Shown: positions 44,809-55,424, counted from the first letter of the stretch. The stretch is DNA of 64,000 nt from Paenibacillus senegalensis JC66 (GCF_000285515.1 NZ_HE610957.1:916745-980744), one strand, 5' to 3'. Notes: a model not told the origin generated them from the sequence alone. Translations and numbers: made by a program.

Positions 44809-47580
44809 TTACTGCGTTTCGTAATGAGCGTCCACTACTTCCGCGCAACGCGGGCATAATGTAGGATGAGCTTGCTTTGACCCGACCTCTGTTGTTACCA
44901 CCCAGCAGCGCTCACACTTTTCTCCTTCCGCCAGAAGCACCTTGATATGCAAATCACCGAAGGCCTTGGCATCTTGTGCAGCGGAATCGGCTTTTGAAAA
45001 GACCCCAACATCGGAAACAATAAACAATTGGTCCAGACGGTCGAATTGCTCCAGCAGCTGGGCTGTATCGCTATCGACATAAAGCTTGAGGGCAGCGCCT
45101 AAGGAATTGCCAATCACTTTCTGATTTCTGGCTTCCTCCAACGCTTTGAACACTTCATCTCTGACCGCCATAAAGCGGGACCATTTGTGTTCCAAACGAG
45201 AATCATACACCGCTTCATTCGGCTCAGGCATTTCTGTAAGCTGTACACTGAGCTCTGTCATTCCCGGGATATGCTTCCACACTTCGTCCGAGGTATGAGG
45301 CAAGATCGGGGCAATTAATTTAGTTATTACCGTTAACGCCTCGTATAATACGGTTTGGGCTGCCTTACGCCCCGGATCGTTAGGAGCTTCCGTGTACAGG
45401 CGGTCCTTAACGATATCAAGATAGAAGGCGCTCATTTCCACGGCACAGAAATGATGGACGGCTTGGTAAACCATATGAAACTCATAAGCATCGTATGCTT
45501 TCAAAACTTTTTCAATTAAACGGTTCAAATGAATGATCGCAAACCGGTCAAGCTCATTCATCTCCTGAAACGGCACCTGATCCTTGCGCGGATCAAACCC
45601 GTGCAAGTTCCCCAGGAAAAATCTTAAGGTATTGCGGATTTTACGGTAAACCTCACTAATCTGGGAGAGAATATTGTCCGAAATCCGCACATCAGCCTGA
45701 TAATCCACTGACGATACCCATAAGCGCAAAATATCAGCACCGAGACGATCACACACTTTGGAAGGATCAACGGTATTGCCGAGTGATTTGGACATTTTGC
45801 GGCCTTCTCCATCCAGCGTAAAGCCATGGCTGAGAATACCGCGGTAGGGGGCTTTGCCGTTAACTGCTGTCGATGTAATCAACGAGGAGTTGTACCACCC
45901 TCTGTACTGATCAGAGCCCTCCAGATAAAGATCTGCCGGCCACTGCAGCTCAGGGCGGCCTCTCAATACAGCTGCATGGCTTGAACCCGAGTCGAACCAT
46001 ACATCCATAATATCTGTTTCTTTACGGAATTCGTGATGGCCGCATCCTTCACAAGCTGTATTTTCCGGTAAAAGCTCCCTTTCGTCGCGGGCAAACCAGG
46101 CGTTGGAGCCTTCTGCAGCAAAAATCGAAGCAATATGGTCAATGGTTGACTCATTGACTAATGGCTGATTACAGCTGCGGCAGTAAAAAATCGGAATCGG
46201 CACTCCCCAGGCACGCTGTCTGGAGATACACCAGTCTCCACGGTCGGCGATCATATTATGAAGACGGACTTCCCCCCATTTCGGGGTCCAGTTGATATTC
46301 CGGATTTCCTCCAGCATCTTCTCTCTGAAGCCATCAATGGACGCAAACCACTGCTCTGTAGCGCGGTAAATGACCGGCTTTTTAGTCCGCCAATCATGTG
46401 CATACTGATGCTGAATCGTTCCCTGCTTCAACAAGCGCCCTTTCTGCTCCAGAAGATCCATAATCGGAGCGTTCGCTTTCTCATAGAACATTCCCTCGTA
46501 GCCTGGCGCCTCGGAAGTAAACTTGCCTTGGTCATCAATCGGACAAAGAACTCCTATTCCGTATTTTTGGCCGACAGCAAAGTCATCTTCCCCATGACCC
46601 GGAGCCGTATGCACACAGCCGGTACCGGCTTCCAGGGTAACGTGGTCGCCCGTCATAACAAGCGAATCCCTGTCGTAAAACGGGTGCTGGCAGACCACAT
46701 GCTCCAGCTCGCTTCCTTGTACCGTAGAGATCACCTCATAGGCTTCCCAGCCTATAGCCTTAGCCGCTGTTTCCAGCAGACCTTCGGCCAGCACGAATTT
46801 GCGGCCCGCAACATTCACGACAACGTAAGGAAGCTCAGGATGCACGCTAATGCCCAAATTCGCCGGCAGCGTCCATGGTGTCGTTGTCCAAATGATGACT
46901 TCCGCATCTTCAGGCAGCTTGCCTTTGCCGTCCTTCACTGGAAAAGCTACGTAGATCGATGGGGAGGTTTTTTCTTTATACTCAATCTCCGCTTCGGCCA
47001 GTGCGCTTTCGGATGATGGAGACCAATAGACCGGTTTTAATCCTTTATAAATGTAACCTTTGTTTACCATTTCACCGAATACGCGAATTTGCAGCGCTTC
47101 GTACTCCGGCTGAAGGGTAATATAGGGATTTTCCCAATCTCCTCTTACCCCCAGGCGTTTGAATTGGGCACGCTGCTTATCAACCCATTGCAGGGCGTAT
47201 TCCTTGCAGTATTCACGGAATTCGGGAATGCTCATTTTTTTGCGGTCTACTTTACCGCTGTTGGCAATCGCCTGCTCAATAGGCAGTCCGTGGGTGTCCC
47301 AGCCAGGAACATAGGGGGCATCATAGCCGCGCAAAGATTTATAACGGACAATAATGTCCTTCAAAATTTTGTTTAACGCATGTCCGATATGAATATCTCC
47401 GTTAGCGTACGGGGGGCCATCGTGGAGGACGAACTTCGGCTTCCCTTGATTTTTTGCCTGCACCTGCTGATAGATGTTAATTTCATCCCACCATTGCTGT
47501 ACTTTCGGTTCAGCCTGGGGCAAATTCCCTCTCATCGGAAAATCCGTTTTCGGTAAATTTAACGTTTTTCCATAGTCCAT
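44809..47580 (-). CDS. ileS: Isoleucyl-tRNA synthetase
   Basis: A 923-residue class I aminoacyl-tRNA synthetase charging tRNA-Ile. The HIGH motif is in [25 protein letters not shown] in [12 protein letters not shown], the editing (CP1) domain lies between, and the C-terminal zinc-binding pair is CERCWVV and CPRCAEVV. This is the bacterial type with the C-terminal zinc finger. The ATG at 47580 ([19 protein letters not shown]) matches family starts; the frame's upstream extension to 47637 is leader. Expression is T-box controlled. Confidence 0.97.
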   Translation of the reverse strand: MDYGKTLNLPKTDFPMRGNLPQAEPKVQQWWDEINIYQQVQAKNQGKPKFVLHDGPPYANGDIHIGHALNKILKDIIVRYKSLRGYDAPYVPGWDTHGLPIEQAIANSGKVDRKKMSIPEFREYCKEYALQWVDKQRAQFKRLGVRGDWENPYITLQPEYEALQIRVFGEMVNKGYIYKGLKPVYWSPSSESALAEAEIEYKEKTSPSIYVAFPVKDGKGKLPEDAEVIIWTTTPWTLPANLGISVHPELPYVVVNVAGRKFVLAEGLLETAAKAIGWEAYEVISTVQGSELEHVVCQHPFYDRDSLVMTGDHVTLEAGTGCVHTAPGHGEDDFAVGQKYGIGVLCPIDDQGKFTSEAPGYEGMFYEKANAPIMDLLEQKGRLLKQGTIQHQYAHDWRTKKPVIYRATEQWFASIDGFREKMLEEIRNINWTPKWGEVRLHNMIADRGDWCISRQRAWGVPIPIFYCRSCNQPLVNESTIDHIASIFAAEGSNAWFARDERELLPENTACEGCGHHEFRKETDIMDVWFDSGSSHAAVLRGRPELQWPADLYLEGSDQYRGWYNSSLITSTAVNGKAPYRGILSHGFTLDGEGRKMSKSLGNTVDPSKVCDRLGADILRLWVSSVDYQADVRISDNILSQISEVYRKIRNTLRFFLGNLHGFDPRKDQVPFQEMNELDRFAIIHLNRLIEKVLKAYDAYEFHMVYQAVHHFCAVEMSAFYLDIVKDRLYTEAPNDPGRKAAQTVLYEALTVITKLIAPILPHTSDEVWKHIPGMTELSVQLTEMPEPNEAVYDSRLEHKWSRFMAVRDEVFKALEEARNQKVIGNSLGAALKLYVDSDTAQLLEQFDRLDQLFIVSDVGVFSKADSAAQDAKAFGDLHIKVLLAEGEKCERCWVVTTEVGSKQAHPTLCPRCAEVVDAHYETQ

Positions 47581-47734
47581 AGCTTTCCTGCACTCCTTTG
47601 TTCTTCTCAAAATTGTATGGGGTAATACGCGATTCATTTCTCAGGACGATTATAATTCTGTACACGAGTGTTGTTATCTTAAGCTGTAATACACACCCCA
47701 GCCGCAGTGATGAGATGGATTCAGCCATAAAATA

Positions 47735-48010
47735 TAAAAAAGCTCCCATCCCTGAAGGGACGAGAAGCTCTCGCGGTACCACCCTGCTAAGTCCGGCTGA
47801 TAGATCAGCGAACCCACTTGATTATTGATAACGGAATTACCCGGCCCTCTCTACTGAGACACCTGTAAAAGGCGTCTGTTCAAGCGGCACTCCTGGATGA
47901 TATTCCGATGCACATAATGCCAGGCTTCCACCATCCCCGGCTCTCTTGATCTTATGCCACGCATCGTACTCGTTCCAGTCATAGCTTTACAGTTTGATTT
48001 ATAGCTGGAC
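47735..48010 (-). promoter_or_regulatory. T-box leader of ileS
   Basis: The T-box sequence AGGGTGGTACCGCG is at 47772-47785 on the minus strand. It is followed by a terminator stem AGCTTCTCGTCCCTTC/AGGGATGGGAGCT and T-run (47735-47768). Upstream, the Stem I region contains GGAATATCATCC, consistent with an AUC (Ile) specifier. Uncharged tRNA-Ile would stabilise the antiterminator and switch ileS on. Confidence 0.93.
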
Positions 48011-48036
48011 ATCAATTTCGTCCGATTTCATAAGGA

Positions 48037-48065
48037 AGTATAGCGAAATTTCAATACATCGTCAA
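48037..48065 (-). promoter_or_regulatory. Sigma-A promoter of the ileS T-box transcript
   Basis: Minus strand TTGACG (48060-48065), 17-base spacer, TATACT (48037-48042), just upstream of the T-box leader. Confidence 0.8.
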
Positions 48066-48131
48066 CTGAGGGGTTGACCCGCTGTTCCTAGGGGCTTGGC
48101 AGATTGATAAACGAGGACCCTTCACCTGCTC

Positions 48132-48611
48132 TTAAGAGTCCGTTCCTGTCCGGGTTTCAATCTTGTCCCAGCTTTCCCCATTCAACAGCTCCAGCTGAGC
48201 TTCGAGCAAAGTGCGGAAACGCGTCCGGTATACGGCCGCCTGCTTCTTGAGCTCCTCGATCTCCAGGGCTACCTTGCCGGATTTGACTAGCGATTCATTA
48301 ATAATCCGATCGGCATTCTTCTGAGCCTCGCGAATAATTAACTCCGCCTCTTTCTTAGAGTTAATCTTCACCTCATCAGCAGCTTCCTGGGCGACAATGA
48401 TGGTCTTGCTTAAGGAATCTTCAATATTGGTGAAATGATCCAGCCGCTCCTGAAGGGTTTGCACTTGATCCAGCAGTTCCTTGTTCTCGCGAATCAAGGC
48501 TTCGTAATCTTTGATGACAAGGTCCAGAAACTCATTAACCTCATCCTCATCATAGCCTCTGAAAGCTCTCTTAAATTCCTTGTTATGTATGTCCAATGGT
48601 GTTAATGGCAT
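48132..48611 (-). CDS. divIVA: Cell-division protein DivIVA
   Basis: A 159-residue coiled-coil protein that senses negative membrane curvature at poles and septa. The N-terminal lipid-binding domain PLTPLDIHNKEFKRAFRGYD, then EDEVNEFLDLVIKDYE, is followed by heptad-repeat coiled coil. The ATG at 48611 has GGAGGTG upstream; codons to 48626 cover that site and are leader. Confidence 0.94.
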   Translation of the reverse strand: MPLTPLDIHNKEFKRAFRGYDEDEVNEFLDLVIKDYEALIRENKELLDQVQTLQERLDHFTNIEDSLSKTIIVAQEAADEVKINSKKEAELIIREAQKNADRIINESLVKSGKVALEIEELKKQAAVYRTRFRTLLEAQLELLNGESWDKIETRTGTDS

Positions 48612-48716
48612 CACTCGCACCTCCACGGCTATTCTTACCTCTAACCATCAGGTATGGTTTAACGAACTATATAATTCGACAGAACCGGCAATTTTCCTGC
48701 AATCATAAAGGAGAAT

Positions 48717-49496
48717 TTAACAATAGCGACCGATTTTTATTCGGATTCTGCCTTTTTTTGTCATGCCTTCCGTCTCCATCACTTTAAACCGTCCATATCC
48801 CTTCAAGGAAACAAGGTCGCCTGTCTCCAATAGAGTGCTTGGATCAGGCTCTTCCTTCCAGTTGACCTTGCAGTGCCCCGCTTTGATCGGCTGCAGCGCT
48901 TTGGCCCGGCTCATCTTGAATACGTCGCCTACGAGCGCATCTAAGCGCAGCGAAGCAACGGTAAAGCTCATCTCCTCCAGCTTGCTGGTGGTTGGCTTCA
49001 GTTCACTCAAAGGAAGCAGCTCCGTATGTACATGAATACGGTGAACTTGCCGTAAATGCAGATTTAGATAATCGCCCACTTCTTGTGCTATGACATAATG
49101 ACAGCCGCTCTCCTGAACGTGAATATCGCCAATCTTGTCACGCTTCAGCCCAAGCCCCAACACAGCCCCCATGTAATCTCCATGATCCAAGGCTCGTCCT
49201 TCTTCGCCCGCATCGACCGCAAGCACGCACATGGAAAAGTCTGTTTCTGCAGGATGCAGATAATCCGGTGCTATCCATGCCCGCTTCCGTTCCGCTTCAT
49301 CACTGCCCCCGCTTAGATGCAGCTTGACTTGTGTGGTTCGATTCACCAGAGTAGAAACAACATAAGCCTGGCGCGGATCTAGAAAGTCGGTGAGCCGCAC
49401 CTCATGTCGATGCTCTGCTTTTTCGATCCATTCCCAAGCCTTGTTCACAAACGGGTGCTCGTCTTTATGAAAATGATGGAACCATTCTTTAGTCAT
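48717..49496 (-). CDS. ylmH: S4-domain RNA-binding protein YlmH
   Basis: A 259-residue YlmH-family protein. An N-terminal YlmH domain (HKDEHPFVNKAWEWIEKAEH) precedes a C-terminal S4 domain (about 185-245: LRLDALVGDVFKMSRAKALQ, then GHCKVNWK). Family members associate with ribosomes and rescue stalled nascent chains. It overlaps ylmG by one base. Confidence 0.93.
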   Translation of the reverse strand: MTKEWFHHFHKDEHPFVNKAWEWIEKAEHRHEVRLTDFLDPRQAYVVSTLVNRTTQVKLHLSGGSDEAERKRAWIAPDYLHPAETDFSMCVLAVDAGEEGRALDHGDYMGAVLGLGLKRDKIGDIHVQESGCHYVIAQEVGDYLNLHLRQVHRIHVHTELLPLSELKPTTSKLEEMSFTVASLRLDALVGDVFKMSRAKALQPIKAGHCKVNWKEEPDPSTLLETGDLVSLKGYGRFKVMETEGMTKKGRIRIKIGRYC

Positions 49497-49792
49497 TAGC
49501 TAATAAACAGCCCCGCAATCATTTCGACGATAGCTATTATGCCTTGACCGACAAAACGAAGTGCAAGTAAGGCGATAAAAGGAGAAATATCCAGCATGCC
49601 GCCGATTGGAGGAATCAGCTTGCGGAAGGGGGACAGGTAAGGCTCCACCAGCTTGCCAATCAGTACACCTATAGTGCTCTCCCTTGCATTAGGCAGCCAG
49701 GACATCAATACGTAGGCAATAATGAGATACATGTAAATAGTTACAAGATTACTAATAAAGCCGATAATTTGATCTAAACTCAAACTGTTCAC
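49496..49792 (-). CDS. ylmG: YggT-family membrane protein YlmG
   Basis: A 98-residue protein with two hydrophobic segments (ISNLVTIYMYLIIAYVLMSW and a C-terminal MLDISPFIALLALRFVGQG) and the conserved LVEPYLSPFRKLIPP loop of the YggT family. Linked to cell-division genes by position. Overlaps sepF by 4 bases. Confidence 0.93.
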   Translation of the reverse strand: MNSLSLDQIIGFISNLVTIYMYLIIAYVLMSWLPNARESTIGVLIGKLVEPYLSPFRKLIPPIGGMLDISPFIALLALRFVGQGIIAIVEMIAGLFIS

Positions 49793-50232
49793 CTCTGATT
49801 GGAGTAATCCGCTTCTTCATCTACAAGGTCCTTGATAGCCCCCTGAATTTCTACGGTATCTGGAGTACATAAGAAAATACCGGGTCCCACTTTGGAAATT
49901 GCACCATTCAAAGCATACACGGTACCGCTTAGAAAGTCCACAATACGAACGGCCTGATCCTGACGCAGGCGCTGTAAATTGACGACAACCGTCCTCCGGG
50001 AACGGAGATGATCGGCAATATCCTGTGTTTCATCATACGAGCGGGGTTCACTTAAGATGACTCTGACATTTTTTTGTGAGTGGATGCTGACAATATTGTT
50101 TTTATTAGTTTTCCTGTAATCACCCGCAGGCTGTTCCTGCTCGGAAGAAGAATCAACGATACGCTCTTTCTCAACGATCTCCTCTTCCTCCTGAAGTCCG
50201 ATAAAATTTAATAGTTTGTTCATCACGCCCAT
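49789..50232 (-). CDS. sepF: Cell-division protein SepF
   Basis: A 147-residue protein that tethers and arranges FtsZ filaments. The N-terminal membrane-binding amphipathic helix is MGVMNKLLNFIGL, then a polar linker. The SepF core has SEPRSYDETQDIADHLRSRR, VVVNLQRLRQDQAVRIVDFL and GTVYALNGAISKVGPGIFLC. The ATG at 50232 has GAGGAGG 8 bases upstream. Confidence 0.95.
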   Translation of the reverse strand: MGVMNKLLNFIGLQEEEEIVEKERIVDSSSEQEQPAGDYRKTNKNNIVSIHSQKNVRVILSEPRSYDETQDIADHLRSRRTVVVNLQRLRQDQAVRIVDFLSGTVYALNGAISKVGPGIFLCTPDTVEIQGAIKDLVDEEADYSNQR

Positions 50233-50269
50233 AGTAGTTCCCTCCTCGTCAGAGTATATGATTCCCGGC

Positions 50270-50968
50270 TTACAAAGACTCCTTGCCTACAAGCAGCGAG
50301 CCGAGACGTACCCATGTAGCGCCTTCCTCAACCGCTACTTCGAAATCATTGGACATGCCCATAGACAATTCGGTTACCGGCTTGTCCAATATGGCTCGTT
50401 CATTCAGCTCGTCTCTCAGCTCTCTCAGGCGCCGAAAGACGGGACGGGTTTGCTCCGGTTCGCTTTCGAAGGGAGCCATCGTCATCAAGCCGCATATTTC
50501 AATAGCAGGATATTCCCTGACTTGCTCGGCAAAAGAGAACAGCTCATCGGGATTTAACCCATACTTACTATCTTCCCCGGATATGTTCAGTTGAATCAGG
50601 CATTTGATCTTATTCTCCATACCGGAGGCACGTTTATTAATTTCCTTAGCCAGCGACAGTCTGTCCAACGAATGAATATAGGCAAATTTACCAATAACGT
50701 CTTTAACTTTGTTGGTTTGCAAATGACCAATGAAGTGCCACTCTACATCATGCTGTTCATTGCTCAGCGCTTCCCACTTGGGCTCCACATCCTGCCAGCG
50801 GTTCTCGCCAATCCGCTTGTAACCTGAAGCAACCACCGCTCGGGTCGTCTCCAAGGATACATACTTCGTGACAGCGATAACCGCAACGTCATCGCGATTT
50901 CGGCCGCTTCGTTGGCAGGCGCGGGATAAGCGCTCCTCCACCTCGGTAATTCTGTCCTGTAGACTCAA
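50270..50968 (-). CDS. ylmE: PLP homeostasis protein YggS/YlmE
   Basis: A 232-residue fold-III PLP-binding protein without known catalytic activity that buffers pyridoxal phosphate. The PLP lysine lies in VAVIAVTKYVSLET. Further motifs are GENRWQDVEPKW, WHFIGHLQTNKVKDVI and LSMGMSNDFEVAVEEGATWV. Overlaps the upstream gene by 4 bases. Confidence 0.95.
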   Translation of the reverse strand: MSLQDRITEVEERLSRACQRSGRNRDDVAVIAVTKYVSLETTRAVVASGYKRIGENRWQDVEPKWEALSNEQHDVEWHFIGHLQTNKVKDVIGKFAYIHSLDRLSLAKEINKRASGMENKIKCLIQLNISGEDSKYGLNPDELFSFAEQVREYPAIEICGLMTMAPFESEPEQTRPVFRRLRELRDELNERAILDKPVTELSMGMSNDFEVAVEEGATWVRLGSLLVGKESL

Positions 50969-51846
50969 TTGCGATTCTCTCCTTCTTGTCTACGCCATCC
51001 TATCCATGCGCACATACGGCCGGTTAGGCCTGACTCCTTGCGGTGAGAATACAGCTGTTCCACATGACAGCTAGTACACCATGTAGTCATTTCGATGCGA
51101 GATGGCGAAATCCCTGCTTTTATCATAATTTGTCGGTTCACCAGTTGCAAGTCAAGACTGTATTTCCCCCCGCTTTTCCGGTCGGTCAGGCATGAATGAA
51201 GGATACGGCCCGCGGATGAGTCCTCCGCAATTTCCGACAACACGCTGCGAACCGGCTCAGCGACACGCTCATCCACCTCATAGCAGCATGCCCGGATTGA
51301 TGGCCCTATAGCTGCATACAGATCGCCGGGCGCTGAACCGTAATGCCTCCGCATGCTATCAACCACCTGCATAGCAATCCGGCCTACGGTGCCTTTCCAG
51401 CCGGCATGAGCAATGGCAATGGCTTGACGAGAGGGATCAACGAAATACAGCGGAACACAATCTGCAAATAAAGCAGCGAGAACTAACTGCGGCTGATCCG
51501 TCATTAAGGCATCACAGCTCGGCACCTCATTCTCGCGGCTGACCGTTCCTTTGCCCCGGTCATGAGCTCCAACAGCCGATACGTTGATTCCATGAACCTG
51601 CTCTGCAAAGACCCAGCTGCTTAAGGACAGGCCAACCGAATCGGCAGCGCGGTTGCGGTTATCCGTTACATCAGCCGGCCGGTCCCCAACATGCAGCCCC
51701 ATATTCAATGACGCGTAGGGCGTGGAGCTCACCCCTCCATGCCGGGAAGTAATCCCCGCTGTAAGGCCGGGAAATTGCTCCATCCAGCTGCGGAGATAAA
51801 AAAGCGCCGGACGGTTAGGTTCTTCTACATATTGAAATGGTTCCAT
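50965..51846 (-). CDS. ylmD: Purine nucleoside phosphorylase YlmD/PgeF (laccase-domain)
   Basis: A 293-residue YfiH/DUF152 protein. The metal-binding Cys/His residues lie in LAALFADCVPLYFVDPSRQA, IAHAGWKGTVGRIAMQVVDS and CWT..CH motifs near the C-terminus. Family members are zinc enzymes acting on adenosine and inosine, and PgeF removes wrong L-Ser edits in peptidoglycan precursors in some species. Position next to division genes is conserved. Confidence 0.92.
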   Translation of the reverse strand: MEPFQYVEEPNRPALFYLRSWMEQFPGLTAGITSRHGGVSSTPYASLNMGLHVGDRPADVTDNRNRAADSVGLSLSSWVFAEQVHGINVSAVGAHDRGKGTVSRENEVPSCDALMTDQPQLVLAALFADCVPLYFVDPSRQAIAIAHAGWKGTVGRIAMQVVDSMRRHYGSAPGDLYAAIGPSIRACCYEVDERVAEPVRSVLSEIAEDSSAGRILHSCLTDRKSGGKYSLDLQLVNRQIMIKAGISPSRIEMTTWCTSCHVEQLYSHRKESGLTGRMCAWIGWRRQEGENRN

Positions 51847-51990
51847 ATGTCCCCCTGATAACTAACTATATCGTTACAGTAAATTTTACCACAGGATTCG
51901 CCAAGAAACGAACGCTCTTTTGCAGAACTTCGGTTAATTGGCTCAAACTGTTACCTCCTGCTGTTCAATTCCCCGCAAAACACACTCTCC

Positions 51991-52263
51991 TTATGCCGGT
52001 TCATGCTCATCTGCAGGTCGATAAGACCTGGATTCATCCAGCTTAACCAGAACCACATCCATGCCGATTTTTACTATGTTGCGCCACGGAATGATGATGT
52101 CCGCCCCGCCCCCAAAAAAACCAAAAAATTTCCCGCTTGCCGGCACTACGATCGATTCAATACGCCCCTGCCGTAAATCGAGCTCCAGGTCCGTTATCAC
52201 TCCCAGCTTTTTTCCGTCCACAATATTTATGACATCCTTCGACTGAAAATCGGTTATTTTCAT
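51991..52263 (-). CDS. ylmC: PRC-barrel protein YlmC/YmxH
   Basis: A 90-residue PRC-barrel protein: MKITDFQSKDVINIVDGKKL, then GRIESIVVPASGKFFGFFGG and DIIIPWRNIVKIGMDVVLVK. The longer open frame to 52386 lacks family similarity. The ATG at 52263 with GGTGGTGAC upstream matches YmxH starts. Sporulation-linked by position, between sigG and ylmD; exact role unknown. Confidence 0.87.
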   Translation of the reverse strand: MKITDFQSKDVINIVDGKKLGVITDLELDLRQGRIESIVVPASGKFFGFFGGGADIIIPWRNIVKIGMDVVLVKLDESRSYRPADEHEPA

Positions 52264-52455
52264 GCCGTCACCACCACACTGTATTTTCATCCCTTGATCA
52301 CAGCCTGACTTGCTCCCGCCTTCAGCAAGCTGTGTTGCGCTATGCCTCAAAACCTTTTCAAGTCGAACCGACACAAAATCTGTCATCCCTATCTTTAAAT
52401 ATATGTGGGCGATGTGAAAAATGTCCTGTTTTGGCTAATTTCCTGTATTATGCAG

Positions 52456-52497
52456 CCGAAAAAGCCGCAGACTCCGAAATACAGAGCTTGCGGCTTT
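52456..52497 (-). terminator. Terminator of sigG
   Basis: Minus strand AAAGCCGCA (52489-52497) pairs with TGCGGCTTT (52461-52469), followed by TTCGGC. About 20 bases after sigG. Confidence 0.75.
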
Positions 52498-52517
52498 GCA
52501 ATCATCCCAGCAGGATA

Positions 52518-53300
52518 TCATGACTTAACATGCTTTTGCATCTGCGCGATTGCAGACTTCTCCAATCTGGACACTTGGGCTTGGGAAATTCCGATTTCTT
52601 CAGCTACCTCCATCTGCGTCTTGCCATCATAGAAGCGCATGGACAGGATCAGCTTCTCCCGATCATTCAGCTTTCTCATCCCTTCCCTTAAAGCGATACC
52701 TTCAATCCAAGAAACATCCTTGTTGCGTTCATCGCTGATTTGATCCATCACATAGATAGGATCTCCACCATCATGGTAAATCGGCTCGAACAAAGAGACG
52801 GGGTCCTGGATAGCATCCAATGCAAAGACGACATCTTCCTTAGGAACATTTAAAACTTCTGATATTTCCGCTATCGTCGGTTCTCTCGAATTCGCATTGG
52901 TCAAGTTATCACGGACCTGTAAAGCCTTGTACGCTATATCGCGCAGCGACCGGGAAACCCGAATCGGATTGTTATCCCGCAAATAGCGTCTGATTTCACC
53001 AATGATCATCGGAACCGCATAAGTCGAAAACTTAACATTCTGACTTAAGTCAAAATTATCGATGGCTTTCATCAGTCCGATACAGCCAACCTGGAACAGG
53101 TCATCGACAAATTCTCCACGATTATTAAACCGCTGAATGACGCTGAGCACCAGTCTTAAATTGCCATTAACCAGCTTTTCTCTACACCATTGCTCGTTGT
53201 TAGTCTGAAGGCGAACGAATAGTTCGCGCATCTCGGTGTTTGTCAGCACCGGAAGCTTTGAAGTATCGACACCACAGATTTCGACTTTATTTCGTGTCAC
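52518..53300 (-). CDS. sigG: Forespore sigma factor SigG
   Basis: A 260-residue sigma-70 family member for late forespore genes. Region 2 is NLRLVLSVIQRFNNRGEFVD with DDLFQVGCIGLMKAIDNFDL, region 3 AYKALQVRDNLTNANSREPT, and region 4 HTH MEVAEEIGISQAQVSRLEKS. Translation starts at GTG with GGGAGGT upstream. Adjacent to sigE as in other spore formers. Confidence 0.97.
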   Translation of the reverse strand: MTRNKVEICGVDTSKLPVLTNTEMRELFVRLQTNNEQWCREKLVNGNLRLVLSVIQRFNNRGEFVDDLFQVGCIGLMKAIDNFDLSQNVKFSTYAVPMIIGEIRRYLRDNNPIRVSRSLRDIAYKALQVRDNLTNANSREPTIAEISEVLNVPKEDVVFALDAIQDPVSLFEPIYHDGGDPIYVMDQISDERNKDVSWIEGIALREGMRKLNDREKLILSMRFYDGKTQMEVAEEIGISQAQVSRLEKSAIAQMQKHVKS

Positions 53301-53333
53301 CGTGATTACCTCCCAGGGAGCAACATTAATGTT

Positions 53334-53362
53334 AATTATCTCCTTGGGATTTTTTTTTATGC
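53334..53362 (-). promoter_or_regulatory. Candidate sigma-F-type promoter of sigG
   Basis: Minus strand GCATA (53358-53362), 14 bases, then GGAGATAATT (53334-53343), matching the sigma-F -35 (GYATA) and -10 (GGNNANANT) patterns. The spacer is slightly shorter than usual. The B. subtilis sigG promoter is sigma-F dependent, which supports it. Confidence 0.4.
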
Positions 53363-53444
53363 GTGTATGAAATCGGGCTCACCTGGGCATGGACCTTAGC
53401 TTGCATCCGTTCCGGAAATCCCGTTATTTCCTGATTGAGAACGC

Positions 53445-54167
53445 CTACACCATTTTATTAAATTCTTTTCTTAATCGCTTGATGATTCGCTTTTCCAAGC
53501 GCGAAATATAGGACTGGGAAATGCCAAGCATGTCGGCAACGTCCTTCTGGGTTTTTTCCTCCCCATCCTGCAGGCCAAATCTCAGCTCCATGATGACCCG
53601 CTCCCGTTCTGACAGCTTCTCAAGCGCCTTATGCAGGAGCTTGCGGTCTACCTGTTCCTCGATATTCCGGTAAATGGTATCATTCTCGGTACCCAGCACA
53701 TCGGAGAGCAGCAATTCATTTCCGTCCCAGTCGATGTTCAGCGGTTCATCAAAGGATACCTCCGTACGAATTTTGCTGTTTCTGCGCAAATACATAAGAA
53801 TTTCGTTTTCGATACATCTGGAAGCATAAGTGGCAAGCTTAATCTTTTTCTCCGGATCAAATGTGTTCACGGCCTTGATCAGGCCTATCGCACCTATGGA
53901 CACCAGATCCTCAATATTGATTCCCGTGTTCTCGAACTTGCGGGCAATGTAAACAACAAGGCGCAAATTCCGCTCGATCAGCATGGCGCGGATGGCCGCA
54001 TCGCCGCTAGGCAGCTTTTGCAGCAAGAACTCTTCCTCTTCTCTCGACAATGGCGGAGGCAGCGCCTCGCTTCCGCCAATATAGTAAATTTCGTCTGCCT
54101 TCAACCCAACAAGCAGCAACAAGCGGTAATAGTGAATTTGCATGGTCAGTTTCCATTTGTAAAACAT
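53445..54167 (-). CDS. sigE: Mother-cell sigma factor SigE (pro-form)
   Basis: A 240-residue sigma factor with an N-terminal pro-sequence ([20 protein letters not shown]) removed by SpoIIGA. Region 2 has [20 protein letters not shown] and [20 protein letters not shown], region 4 [20 protein letters not shown]. The ATG at 54167 has GGAGGATG upstream; the frame's extension to 54257 is leader. Directly follows its protease gene. Confidence 0.97.
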   Translation of the reverse strand: MFYKWKLTMQIHYYRLLLLVGLKADEIYYIGGSEALPPPLSREEEEFLLQKLPSGDAAIRAMLIERNLRLVVYIARKFENTGINIEDLVSIGAIGLIKAVNTFDPEKKIKLATYASRCIENEILMYLRRNSKIRTEVSFDEPLNIDWDGNELLLSDVLGTENDTIYRNIEEQVDRKLLHKALEKLSERERVIMELRFGLQDGEEKTQKDVADMLGISQSYISRLEKRIIKRLRKEFNKMV

Positions 54168-54256
54168 GTTCGCATCCTCCTCCAAATACTGCTTTTGTGG
54201 CTTCCCGGCTTCGTGTTCTTCGTTATTGCTGCTGCAACCTACCCGTTGCGCGGGCA

Positions 54257-55189
54257 TTAGACAGCCGCGTCCCGTACTCTGATCAATTCAGGGTGAATAA
54301 TAGCCTCATAACTGCCTTCCGGACTTAGCTGGCCGGTATCGAGTCCTATCAGAACCCGATGGGTGTTTATTTGTTTGCCCTGATGGTCGACAGTGACTTG
54401 ATCCGGCTTAAGTGCCAGCATGAAGCGCGTACCGTTATTTACTCCGCGGTACGGAATCAATCGCAGCCGATCGGCCCACGGAAAATTGTCATGCTCCATA
54501 GTCGTGACGATTTGCTCGGCTTCCGCCCGCTGAATCTGTTTGATCCACTGCGGCGGAAAGCGGTCCCCCCAAATCGATGTCTGGGTAACCATCACCGGCG
54601 TTTTCGTTAACGGATCATATAGTCGGTTGCCCGTATCGATAAGCCCCTTGCACGACAAAGTGAAGTCGTCTATGACGATCCGGATATCAGCAAGGTACTC
54701 GCTCAATTCATCCTGTCTCTGCTGGCTGCGGCTCAACCGTACATAGAAGTATAAAACCCCAATCAAGCCCAAGATGATTACTCCTAAATGGATCTGCATA
54801 GAATAGTGCAGCCCGCCGGAACGGGTAAAGCCGATTCCGTTCCAGATCTCCAAGGAAGGGAGAAGAAAATAATGGATTCCAATAATTCCTCCGCCAGCGG
54901 CAAAATTGATCAAGTAAAAAGCTGCCATCGTTTTAAGAAAGGGCACCCACCCCCGATAACGAAAAGCGATGAGCAGCATCAGCACGGAAAATGCCAATTT
55001 GGCCGCAAACGTGTAGAGAGCAGAAAGGCCGGGGAACAGCATAAACACAGTATAAGAAGCTCCTACCGCTGCAGACGCGGCCAAACGAACCCCTTTGATT
55101 TCCAGCCGCCTTGTCCAAGCTGTAGTCAATAAAAGGATTCCGTCAATAACGAAGTTAAATAGGAAAATAAGATCCACATAAACGGTCAT
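54257..55189 (-). CDS. spoIIGA: Sigma-E processing peptidase SpoIIGA
   Basis: A 310-residue membrane aspartic protease. The N-terminal half has five hydrophobic segments starting [20 protein letters not shown]. The C-terminal protease domain has the catalytic Asp in [20 protein letters not shown]. It cleaves pro-SigE after a forespore signal. First gene of the spoIIG operon. Confidence 0.95.
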   Translation of the reverse strand: MTVYVDLIFLFNFVIDGILLLTTAWTRRLEIKGVRLAASAAVGASYTVFMLFPGLSALYTFAAKLAFSVLMLLIAFRYRGWVPFLKTMAAFYLINFAAGGGIIGIHYFLLPSLEIWNGIGFTRSGGLHYSMQIHLGVIILGLIGVLYFYVRLSRSQQRQDELSEYLADIRIVIDDFTLSCKGLIDTGNRLYDPLTKTPVMVTQTSIWGDRFPPQWIKQIQRAEAEQIVTTMEHDNFPWADRLRLIPYRGVNNGTRFMLALKPDQVTVDHQGKQINTHRVLIGLDTGQLSPEGSYEAIIHPELIRVRDAAV

Positions 55190-55225
55190 TTTCCTATCCT
55201 CCTAGCTTTCGCGACGGTTGTGTCC

Positions 55226-55292
55226 AGTATAAAGCTTTCGGATTACAAAGTCTGTCTAACCTTGGTGACGTAAGCGCTGTTTTTTTGTCGAA
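55226..55292 (-). promoter_or_regulatory. Spo0A-controlled spoIIG promoter
   Basis: Minus strand TATACT (55226-55231) with TAGACA (55253-55258), 21 bases apart. A perfect 0A-box core (TTCGACAA read on this strand, 55285-55292) lies 27 bases upstream. The B. subtilis spoIIG promoter has the same over-long spacing and is activated by Spo0A with sigma-A. Confidence 0.65.
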
Positions 55293-55424
55293 GTTAAATA
55301 AGTATATGCGGAAAATCCGGATTCATGACCCGGTCTTGGAAAAAGGAGGGGCAGATTTTTCCGGGAATAACGTTACCGCTTGCTGCGGCTTTGCACTAAT
55401 TTCGAGTTATATGCTGTATAAGCA

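Noticed and set aside
44798-44857. Longer N-terminus for the DUF5665 protein
   Set aside because: It overlaps the end of ileS and lacks a ribosome site; AAGGGGAG supports the ATG at 44797.
48675-48681. Perfect 0A-box core upstream of divIVA
   Set aside because: A lone 7-base match is expected several times by chance in 64 kb, and no promoter of suitable geometry is beside it.
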